DNA of 34,255 bases from Desulfuromonadales bacterium (GTDB lineage: Bacteria; Desulfobacterota; Desulfuromonadia; Desulfuromonadales; BM103). Shown piece by piece: positions 23,630 to 31,984 of the stretch. Positions within the stretch are counted from its first letter, which is position 1; each line of letters begins with the position of its first letter. Both the position numbers and the translations under genes were made by a program. Below the pieces are notes generated by a model. That model saw nothing but the letters and a program-made list of their open reading frames with translations, was not told where the DNA came from and did no database searches. The DNA is taken from the NCBI GenBank assembly GCA_030145195.1, contig JAQYVY010000037.1:1-34255 (forward strand), written 5' to 3'.

Positions 23630-24610
23630 TCACCCACCAATCCCATGCATCCGTCGACGGGGGGCATTTTTTCCCGAATTTTTAAGCTGCTGTTTTTCCG
23701 GCTTGCCGCAAGCGGCGGCCAACAACAGCGCCTCCAGAGCCTGGTCATCGCCGCCACCGCGCAGAACCTGCTTCAAATCAATTTCGTGATCATCAAACAG
23801 ACAGCCACGCACCCGACCGTCAGCCATCACCCGCAGGCGATTGCATTCGGGGCAAAAGTGGCCTGAAGTCGAAGGGATCAAGCCGATTTGACCGATTGCA
23901 CCGGGTAGGCGATACCTGCGGGCTGGCCCCGCAGCTTCCGCTCTTGGCAAGGGCTCCAAGGCGCCAAAGGCACCAAGACTCGCCTCGACCTCCGCCATCG
24001 GCAAACCATCTTCGGCCGCAAAATCGAGATCAGCGCTGATTGGCATGTACTCGATAAAACGGACTTCCCACGGATGCTCTAGAGTCAAACGGGCAAAATC
24101 AGCAATTTCATCGGCATTGACGTTGCGCAAGGGGACGACATTAATCTTGATCGGCAGCATCCCGGCCTTTTCAACCGCGGTGATCCCGGCCAGCACTTGC
24201 TCCAAACCCTCTCGCCGCGTCAAACTCTTGAAGCGTTCCGCTTTCAAAGTGTCAAGGCTGATATTGACCCGCGACAGACCGGCCGCTTTGAGTCCAGGCG
24301 CATATTCCGCCAACCGGATGCCGTTGGTGGTCAGGGTGATTTCCGGCTTCTCCGGCAAGTTCGCCAACTGACCGATAAAACCGACAATCCCGCGTCTTAC
24401 CAGGGGTTCCCCCCCAGTCACGCGAATCTTGCGAATTCCCAGGCGGCAGGAGGCAGCGGCAACCCGGAGCAGCTCCTCGTAGCGCAAGACATCGTCATGA
24501 GACAAACCGACGACGCCCTCCTCCGGCATACAGTAGCGGCAACGCAAATTGCAACGATCCGTTACAGAAAGTCGCAGATAATCGATTTTTCGTCCAAATT
24601 GATCGTGCAC
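23630..24610 (-). CDS. moaA: GTP 3',8-cyclase MoaA
   Basis: The product is about 326 aa, the family length. The N-terminus has the radical SAM cluster motif C-x3-C-x2-C (CNLRCRYC, Cys20, Cys24, Cys27) within SVTDRCNLRCRYCMPE. TGGEPLVRRG and NISLDTL are typical, the C-terminal second cluster is CPECNRLRV with a later Cys (RGCLF), and the protein ends in the essential Gly-Gly tail. MoaA makes 3',8-cyclo-dihydro-GTP from GTP, the first step of molybdenum cofactor synthesis, and feeds MoaC. I chose GTG 24610, with GAGG ten bases upstream; the longer opening to 24781 has an unrelated N-terminus. Confidence 0.95.
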   Translation of the reverse strand: MHDQFGRKIDYLRLSVTDRCNLRCRYCMPEEGVVGLSHDDVLRYEELLRVAAASCRLGIRKIRVTGGEPLVRRGIVGFIGQLANLPEKPEITLTTNGIRLAEYAPGLKAAGLSRVNISLDTLKAERFKSLTRREGLEQVLAGITAVEKAGMLPIKINVVPLRNVNADEIADFARLTLEHPWEVRFIEYMPISADLDFAAEDGLPMAEVEASLGAFGALEPLPRAEAAGPARRYRLPGAIGQIGLIPSTSGHFCPECNRLRVMADGRVRGCLFDDHEIDLKQVLRGGGDDQALEALLLAAACGKPEKQQLKNSGKNAPRRRMHGIGG

Positions 24611-24811
24611 GGATAAGAATCCTCGACCAGGATGATTGATGTGCGGTTGAACCAAACAAATAAACGCGCTGGGTGACGCCGAGATCGCGGAGAAACGCCG
24701 CTTTCGATCAAGGATCATTCTAGCACTTTCAAGCGGGCTTGGGCAATTTTGGAAAGGTCTTTTGCACCAGAGTCCCGCCAAATGCTCCGAGGGACAGGAT
24801 GATGTTTTCTC

Positions 24812-25879
24812 TTAGCGCTTTTTGGGCGGAAGATAGGACTCAAAGGCCTTCTTGTCGGCCGCACAGCGATAAGCTTCGTCGCCATTGATGATCTTGGCCT
24901 TGAGCATGTCCATGATGTGCTGATCCATCATCTGCATCCCCTCGCCTTTTGCCGTCTGCATGATCGATGGCACCTGGAAGGTTTTCCCTTCACGGATCAG
25001 GTTGGCAACCGCAGTGTTGCAGATCAGGATTTCCAGGGCAGCGGCCCGGCCTTTGCCGTCGGCTGTTCGCAGCAGCTGCTGGCAAATAACCCCCTTAAGG
25101 CTCTCGCCGAGCATGGTACGTATCTGCTCCTGAGCGTCTTTGGGAAAAGCATCAATAATACGGTCGATGGTTTTGGGTGCCGAGTTGGTATGCAGAGTAC
25201 CAAAGACCAAATGCCCGGTTTCGGCAGCAGTCATGGCCATGGAGATGGTCTCCAGGTCTCGCATCTCACCAACCAGAATAACATCGGGATCTTCACGCAA
25301 AGCGGCACGCAGGGCGTTTGCAAACGACTGCGAATGCTGACCAATCTGACGCTGATTGAGAAGCGACATATGATTTTCATGAATGAACTCAAGAGGATCT
25401 TCGAGGGTCAGGATATGCTCGCGGCGAGTCTTGTTAATCAGGTCGATCATCGCCGCCAGGGTGGTCGACTTACCGCTACCGGTCGGGCCAGTCACCAGCA
25501 CCAGCCCCTTTTTCAGTTTGGTCAGTTTGCGGATCCCCTCGGGAAGGCCAAGTTGATCGGCAGTCAGAATCTTGGTCGGAATAATTCGAAAGACTCCGGC
25601 AATCCCCCGGTGGGTTTCCAGGAGATTACCACGGAAACGTGCCACCTCTGGCAAGGAATAGGCAAAATCGAGATCGAGGTTTTCTTCGAATTCTTCTCGC
25701 TGTTCCTTGGTCAGAATCTCATAAAGTAACCCTCTGGCTTGCTGATCGTTGAGGGGGGGATAATTAAGCTTTTCCATCTCGCCGTGCAGACGAAAAAGTG
25801 GCGGTGAACCGGTAGAGATATGAAGGTCACTGGCACCCTGCTGCTTTAACATCTTGAACAGTGAATCAATTTTTGCCAT
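24812..25879 (-). CDS. pilT: Type IV pilus retraction ATPase PilT family
   Basis: The 355-aa protein begins MAKIDSLFKMLKQQGASDLH, a PilT-type N-terminus. The ATPase core holds Walker A GPTGSGKST (Lys137), a Walker B region VILVGEMRD with the catalytic Glu, and the His-box GTLHTN. At the C-terminus NLIREGKTFQ and GMQMMDQ are PilT motifs. PilT powers pilus retraction by ATP hydrolysis at the cytoplasmic side of the pilus. ATG 25879 follows GAGGA; an upstream ATG at 25927 gives an unlikely extension. Several PilT paralogues are usual in this group, so the exact role (PilT or PilU-like) is open. It is not near other pilus genes in the window, and runs in the same direction as moaA. Confidence 0.93.
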   Translation of the reverse strand: MAKIDSLFKMLKQQGASDLHISTGSPPLFRLHGEMEKLNYPPLNDQQARGLLYEILTKEQREEFEENLDLDFAYSLPEVARFRGNLLETHRGIAGVFRIIPTKILTADQLGLPEGIRKLTKLKKGLVLVTGPTGSGKSTTLAAMIDLINKTRREHILTLEDPLEFIHENHMSLLNQRQIGQHSQSFANALRAALREDPDVILVGEMRDLETISMAMTAAETGHLVFGTLHTNSAPKTIDRIIDAFPKDAQEQIRTMLGESLKGVICQQLLRTADGKGRAAALEILICNTAVANLIREGKTFQVPSIMQTAKGEGMQMMDQHIMDMLKAKIINGDEAYRCAADKKAFESYLPPKKR

Positions 25880-26113
25880 GTTTTCCTCAATGTTACTTGC
25901 TACCCTGCATAAGCAACTGAAAGCCACTGCGCATTCTCTCAGACGGGCCTTTTCCTTGTCAAGCTGATTGCCTTATATGGCCGTTGTCGTGGATGGTCCG
26001 AGACGAAGGCCACCGCCAGATTTGAGGCAAACTGGATTCCGGGTTGATCTATGGGGTAAGATCATGGTAACAACCGCGCTGCAATGAACCTGAAGTTTTG
26101 GAGAAACCATTTT

Positions 26114-27088
26114 ATGAGTAAAGCCCTCGGCCTCTTTTCTGGCGGTCTCGACAGCACTTTAGCGGCGCTCTGTCTTAAACGTCAGAGCCTCGATGTTACC
26201 GCTGTCACCTTTGTGACGCCCTTTTTCGGCAGCGCTAAAGCCAAAAAGATGGCGCAACAACTCGACATCCCCCTGATCATCGAAAACATCAGTGACATTC
26301 ATCTCGACATGCTGAAAGCTCCCCGTTACGGTTACGGCAAGAACATGAACCCGTGCATTGACTGCCACGCCATGATGTTTCGGCTGGCCGGTGAGATCAT
26401 GATAGAGCGAGGCTTCGACTTTCTTTTTTCCGGGGAAGTCCTCGGCCAGCGGCCGATGAGCCAGAATGCCAACGCCTTACGTTCCGTCGCCAACTACTCT
26501 GGCCACCCTGACCGCATCCTCCGACCTCTGAGCGCCAAGTTGCTACCGACCACCCCCATGGAGCAAGAGGGCCTGGTCGATCGCGACCTGTTGCTCGACA
26601 TTCAGGGCCGCTCCCGCAAGCCTCAGGAAGCCTTGGCCAGAGAGTGGCAGCTAAAAGACTTCCCCTCTTCTGGAGGCGGCTGCTTGCTGACCGAAATCCA
26701 TTTTTCAGCACGGCTGCGTGATCTGTTTGACCACCAACCAGACTGCACCAGCAACGATGTTGAGCTCCTCAAAATTGGCCGCCAGTTCCGCCTTTCTGAG
26801 CTTTCCAAGCTGACCCTTGGCAGGCATCAGAAGGACAACGAGGCCATTCGAGAGACAGCTAGCGCCGCTCACATCATTTTGCGCACGCCAGGCCTGGCTG
26901 GACCGTTGGGCCTAGTTTCCGGCCAACCGACCGAGCAAGATCTTCAGGTCGCAAGTGCTATCATTGCTTCTTATTGCAAAGGCAAGGAGCAGAAGAAGGT
27001 CGAGGTCTTGGCAGAAACACCCGGCGGCGAGCAACGCTTTACGGTTACCCCCATGCCCAGAAGTGAAGTGAAAGCGCTGAGTGTCTGA
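26114..27088 (+). CDS. PP-loop ATPase with C-terminal NFACT-R_2-like domain (probable RNA thiolation)
   Basis: The 324-aa protein has an N-terminal PP-loop ATP pyrophosphatase with SGGLDS (about residues 8-13) and a conserved CIDCH motif in NMNPCIDCHAMMF, typical of ThiI/MnmA-like enzymes annotated as 2-thiouridine synthesis or tRNA modification proteins. The C-terminal part (LLKIGRQFRLSELSKLTLGRHQKDNEAI) resembles the NFACT-R_2 RNA-binding domain often found at the end of such proteins. It may adenylate tRNA for sulfur transfer, but no exact substrate is established. I chose ATG 26114, preceded by GGAG; an ATG at 26084 lacks one. It is divergent from pilT and faces groEL with a terminator between. 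Confidence 0.82.
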   Translation: MSKALGLFSGGLDSTLAALCLKRQSLDVTAVTFVTPFFGSAKAKKMAQQLDIPLIIENISDIHLDMLKAPRYGYGKNMNPCIDCHAMMFRLAGEIMIERGFDFLFSGEVLGQRPMSQNANALRSVANYSGHPDRILRPLSAKLLPTTPMEQEGLVDRDLLLDIQGRSRKPQEALAREWQLKDFPSSGGGCLLTEIHFSARLRDLFDHQPDCTSNDVELLKIGRQFRLSELSKLTLGRHQKDNEAIRETASAAHIILRTPGLAGPLGLVSGQPTEQDLQVASAIIASYCKGKEQKKVEVLAETPGGEQRFTVTPMPRSEVKALSV

Positions 27089-27120
27089 TAAATAGAGACT
27101 TTTCTACTTTATATTACGAA

Positions 27121-27153
27121 AAAAAGCTCCCCGGTTTCCTAGGGAGCTTTTTT
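27121..27153. terminator. Bidirectional terminator
   Basis: AAAAAGCTCCC at 27121-27131 pairs with GGGAGCTTTTT at 27142-27152 around a 10-base loop, with T residues following on the plus strand and a T run on the minus strand. It separates the PP-loop gene (+) and groEL (-). Confidence 0.96.
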
Positions 27154-27178
27154 ATATTTGGTGCTGAATGGACTGGCG

Positions 27179-28843
<1,665 letters not shown>

Positions 28844-28876
28844 TTATCCTCCGTAATCGGTATTGGGTGATGGGGC

Positions 28877-29164
28877 TTATTCGACGACGCCGAGGATGTC
28901 ATCCTCACGCATCATCAAAAATTCTTTGCCGTCTAGCTTGACTTCGGTGCCGGAGTACTTACCAAACAACACCTTGTCGCCGACCTTGACATCAAGCGGC
29001 AAAATCTTGCCGTCTTCAGTCACTTTGCCCTTACCAACGGCAATGACGTTGCCCTGCTGAGGCTTTTCCTTGGCGGAGTCGGGGATAATGATCCCGGAGG
29101 CTGTGGTGGTCTCCTCCTCGAGCCGTTCTACAATGATCCGGTCGTGCAAAGGTCTGATGTTCAT
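28877..29164 (-). CDS. groES: Co-chaperonin GroES
   Basis: The 95-aa product matches GroES throughout: [18 protein letters not shown] at the start, a mobile loop region ([18 protein letters not shown]) and [20 protein letters not shown]. GroES forms the heptameric lid of the GroEL chamber. GGAG precedes ATG 29164. It is the first gene of the groESL operon, with the CIRCE operator in its leader about 90 bases upstream. Confidence 0.98.
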   Translation of the reverse strand: MNIRPLHDRIIVERLEEETTTASGIIIPDSAKEKPQQGNVIAVGKGKVTEDGKILPLDVKVGDKVLFGKYSGTEVKLDGKEFLMMREDDILGVVE

Positions 29165-29250
29165 AACGTGTTCTCCTTTTCCTGTAAAAATAAAAATGAC
29201 GGGATAAAAACCTGTCGGTTAGGTTCAGCCTGTCTTGTCAAAAGATACCT

Positions 29251-29277
29251 TTGGCACTCAGGACTGACGAGTGCCAA
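29251..29277 (-). promoter_or_regulatory. CIRCE operator (HrcA binding site)
   Basis: A perfect inverted repeat TTGGCACTC, 9 bases, GAGTGCCAA matches the CIRCE consensus TTAGCACTC-N9-GAGTGCTAA with one symmetric change per arm. CIRCE is bound by the HrcA repressor, which controls groESL heat-shock expression. It lies just downstream of the promoter -10 box in the groES leader. hrcA itself is not in the window. Confidence 0.96.
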
Positions 29278-29287
29278 AAGTAGGGTT

Positions 29288-29315
29288 AATATAATCAGCC
29301 CTCAGAGATTGTCAA
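29288..29315 (-). promoter_or_regulatory. groESL sigma-70 promoter
   Basis: On the minus strand TTGACA (29310-29315) and TATATT (29288-29293) are separated by 16 bases. The CIRCE operator starts 10 bases downstream, the usual arrangement for HrcA-repressed chaperone promoters. Confidence 0.85.
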
Positions 29316-29383
29316 GGGTTTTCCAGAAAAATTTCAGGAATAGGGGCAAGGAATCGCCAGGTGAAGAAATTGGGTGGAGGACA

Positions 29384-30502
29384 TTAGTTTTGCAGCGCCT
29401 TGAACAGTTCGGCGGCGAGAGTTTCGGCAATATTTTCTGCCAGATTAACACGCTCCACTTCAATGGTCGAACGGTCATGATCGAAGAAAATCTCAACCGG
29501 ATACTCAAAACGAAACTCAGGATCCTCTTGATTAGGCCGGAAATAGGTCAAACGAGCCCTGGCGCGCAGATCGGTGTTACAACAACCGGAGTCCTCAACG
29601 TAGGCATAAATTTCACCGGTCACGTATTTGCGCAGCGACAACCAGTCGAAACCGACCGTACGCAAGCCTTCTTTCAGAATAACGAACTTCAGGCCCGGGC
29701 TTTCGCCCCGCTCATTCAAAAGATCAACGAATCGATCGAAAATCAGCTCATCGACTTCACCGGGAACCATCACCGAAACAAACGGGACAACATAAATAAC
29801 GCCCGGTTCTGGCTCAGGATCAGGCAAAAGTTTGGGCGGTTGTGACCGGCGGGTTGACTGCAAGGGCAACGGAATCGATGACAAGAGCTTTTGGTCGTCC
29901 TCTAGCGTCGACTTTCTCGGCAAGCGACCCGGGCGCGGGATTGGAACCCCCGGCGGCCTCAGGCTCTGAGGTATTTCAGGTTGGGCAATGACGGTAGCGA
30001 CACCGCTCTCACCCAGGATCTCGGAAAAATATGCCGAGTGGTCTACAGGTGCTTCTTCAGACACGACAACCTCAGCGTCACCAGAAGTTGCTGAGACGAG
30101 GGCTTCACCCGACACCATGTTCTCAAGCAACGGTTGAGACACCTTGACAAGAGTGGTTGGAGCATCGAGCATCGTAGCTTCCGGTGTCGACACAATATCA
30201 GTAACAACTTGTGGAGACTCAGGCACAACAAGGTCTTCTGGGGCCTTCAACTCTTCCAAGACGTCCGGTTGTTGCGGTATAACCGCTACAATTTCATCCG
30301 GAGACGAAACCAAAACCACATCCTGCGGTTGCGCAGTAACCGGCGCTGGAGAAGGTTCCGCAAGTTCAGGAACAAGAACCACACCTTCGACAGCAATCGG
30401 TGCGGAAGCTTCGTCAGAGAACTCGAGTTTCGGGGGTTCACTCCCAACACAAGCCAACAGTGAGAAGCAGATTAAAATTGTAACAATAAGATATTTATTC
30501 AT
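29384..30502 (-). CDS. Lipoprotein with Pro/Val/Glu-rich linker and conserved-looking C-terminal domain (unknown)
   Basis: The 372-aa product has a signal peptide with lipobox LLAC (Cys18). Residues about 20-235 are low-complexity, rich in Pro, Val, Glu and Ala, with no clear fold, as in extended periplasmic linkers. From about residue 235 a more ordered region begins (GVIYVVPFVSVMVPGEVDE) and continues to the end, with alternating strands, a Cys pair in EDSGCCNTDLRA, and the helix LAENIAETLAAEL. I do not recognise the family. No Shine-Dalgarno precedes ATG 30502, but the start fits the signal peptide. It is the gene downstream of arsS. Likely an envelope protein reaching across the periplasm; function unknown. 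Confidence 0.75.
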   Translation of the reverse strand: MNKYLIVTILICFSLLACVGSEPPKLEFSDEASAPIAVEGVVLVPELAEPSPAPVTAQPQDVVLVSSPDEIVAVIPQQPDVLEELKAPEDLVVPESPQVVTDIVSTPEATMLDAPTTLVKVSQPLLENMVSGEALVSATSGDAEVVVSEEAPVDHSAYFSEILGESGVATVIAQPEIPQSLRPPGVPIPRPGRLPRKSTLEDDQKLLSSIPLPLQSTRRSQPPKLLPDPEPEPGVIYVVPFVSVMVPGEVDELIFDRFVDLLNERGESPGLKFVILKEGLRTVGFDWLSLRKYVTGEIYAYVEDSGCCNTDLRARARLTYFRPNQEDPEFRFEYPVEIFFDHDRSTIEVERVNLAENIAETLAAELFKALQN

Positions 30503-30514
30503 GGCAAGTTCAGC

Positions 30515-30543
30515 ATCCTAATCGCTCTCAACATCACTGTCAA
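30515..30543 (-). promoter_or_regulatory. Candidate promoter of the lipoprotein gene, possibly leaderless
   Basis: On the minus strand TTGACA at 30538-30543 and TAGGAT at 30515-30520 are 17 bases apart, a good sigma-70 match. The -10 box ends only 12 bases before the ATG at 30502, so the transcript would have a leader of only about 6 bases and no ribosome-binding site. Pattern match only. Confidence 0.5.
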
Positions 30544-30580
30544 TCCTGTTAACCAGGTTGATTTGATCAGAGCGCAGAAC

Positions 30581-30604
30581 GGCCTCCTGACAAGACAGGA
30601 GGCC
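30581..30604. terminator. Hairpin between arsS and the lipoprotein gene
   Basis: GGCCTCCTG at 30581-30589 pairs with CAGGAGGCC at 30596-30604, a perfect 9-bp stem with a 6-base loop. There is no U tract on either strand, so termination is uncertain; it may shape the arsS 3' end. Confidence 0.5.
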
Positions 30605-30663
30605 ACTTTCTTCACTCCAACCTGAATCAGTGGAGTCACTGACTCAGACCAAACAAAAAGCTC

Positions 30664-31620
30664 TCAGGCAACAAGAGCCCCACCACACGACGAACCGCAA
30701 CCAGCGGTACAACCAAAGCAATGATCAGCTGTCACAATGCGACGGTGCGTCAGTTGCTGCGGATCAAGCTGATCAATATGTCGCGGCAACTCATTAACCA
30801 AAGAGAGTCCGAGTGCACTGTTGAAATCACAATCGGACAAAGTTCCGTCCCAAGCCACGCTAATCTGGTGCCGACACATCAAGCCGAGCAGAGTTTCCGG
30901 GTTGAAACTCTCCTGCAACAGGGACTGATAATTTCCGGCGACACCGTCTTCCTGCAGATCACGAAAGAACCGGCCAAGAGGCATATTGGTGATAGTTAGC
31001 AAACGATTGAAATCGATTCCGTAACGTACTTTCAATTCACGACGATAGTCGTTTTCCAAATGCTCTTGTTCTGGCGGCAGGAACGCCCCGCCCGGATTGT
31101 AAACCAGATTTAAAGGGAGCTCATCTTTCTGGCCGTAACCGCAAGTATTAAGCCTGCGCATAGCTTCAATGCTACGCTTGTAGGCACCCTTGCCGCGTTG
31201 TTTATCGACATTTTCATCAAGGTAGCAGGGCAAGGAAGCCACCAGATGGACACCATGTTGAGCCAGGAATTCGGGAGTGTCGGCTTGTCCGGGCTCAAAA
31301 AAAACGGTGAGATTGGTTCGCACCTGTACAGGGAACCCCTCCACTCGCAATAACTTGACCATCTCACGGAAATGCGGATTAAGTTCCGGCGCGCCGCCGG
31401 TCAAGTCAACCTGAACCCCGGGCAAAGCCCTGGCAAGACGCAACACACTCTGTACCGTCTCCCAAGTCATGATCTCTGTGCGTTTCGGCGACGCCTCAAC
31501 GTGACAGTGACGACAACTCATATTGCAGAGCAGGCCGAGGTTGACTTGAATGGTCTGAACCGATGAACTCTTCAGGTCGCCACCGAGAGTTTGGCGGACA
31601 GAACGATCAAAATTATTCAT
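30664..31620 (-). CDS. arsS: Arsenosugar-type radical SAM protein ArsS
   Basis: The 318-aa product matches ArsS: N-terminal radical SAM motif C-x3-C-x2-C in LLCNMSCRHCHVEASP, then DLTGGAPELNP, RTNLTVFFEP, and LNLVYNPGG, and a Cys-rich C-terminus (CFGCTAGCGSSCGG). ArsS is named for proposed arsenosugar biosynthesis, adding a 5-deoxyadenosyl group to dimethylarsenical. Many bacteria carrying it lack other known genes of that path, and none (such as arsM) is in the window, so the true substrate is unsure. ATG 31620 follows GGAG at five bases; a longer frame to 31686 overlaps the upstream gene. It is cytoplasmic. Confidence 0.9.
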   Translation of the reverse strand: MNNFDRSVRQTLGGDLKSSSVQTIQVNLGLLCNMSCRHCHVEASPKRTEIMTWETVQSVLRLARALPGVQVDLTGGAPELNPHFREMVKLLRVEGFPVQVRTNLTVFFEPGQADTPEFLAQHGVHLVASLPCYLDENVDKQRGKGAYKRSIEAMRRLNTCGYGQKDELPLNLVYNPGGAFLPPEQEHLENDYRRELKVRYGIDFNRLLTITNMPLGRFFRDLQEDGVAGNYQSLLQESFNPETLLGLMCRHQISVAWDGTLSDCDFNSALGLSLVNELPRHIDQLDPQQLTHRRIVTADHCFGCTAGCGSSCGGALVA

Positions 31621-31678
31621 AACTTCTCCAGAAAACCGTAGTGCATTAATTCTACCGTATTCTTCCTCAAAGAGGAAG

Positions 31679-31885
31679 TCAGCCATGGGGCTCCGCGGAA
31701 AACTGACAGGACCAAGGCGCCTCTATTGTCTCCACAGTTACCCCGTAAAAGACAATCAAGCGGCGCGCCTGAAAACAGTGACAATCAACCGTGGTCGCAG
31801 CATGAACCAGACCGGTCACTGACAGAGATTGTAGCAGCAGGAGAAAAACCAAAATCGGGAGTTTAACAGAAAGGCGTCTGGTCAT
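31679..31885 (-). CDS. Short secreted protein with Cys-x-Cys motif, possibly truncated
   Basis: From ATG 31885 the reading gives 68 aa with a clear signal peptide (hydrophobic segment LPILVFLLLLQSL, likely cleavage after VHA). The mature part begins TTVDCHCFQARR and ends after about 40 residues. I recall longer secreted proteins of Desulfuromonadales sharing the CHCF start and continuing with conserved DP..ADPY and LAT.QN segments; these are missing here, so this may be a shortened or decayed copy. The stop lies 59 bases upstream of the arsS start, so they probably share an mRNA. No function can be given. Confidence 0.45.
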   Translation of the reverse strand: MTRRLSVKLPILVFLLLLQSLSVTGLVHAATTVDCHCFQARRLIVFYGVTVETIEAPWSCQFSAEPHG

Positions 31886-31984
31886 AGTAACCGTATGCCC
31901 AGACACCCGATGTAATACTTTGACCAAAATCAATTTATCAAACTCTTCTGTCTCTGGTTCCGTAAGCAAAGGGCGACGACACAA

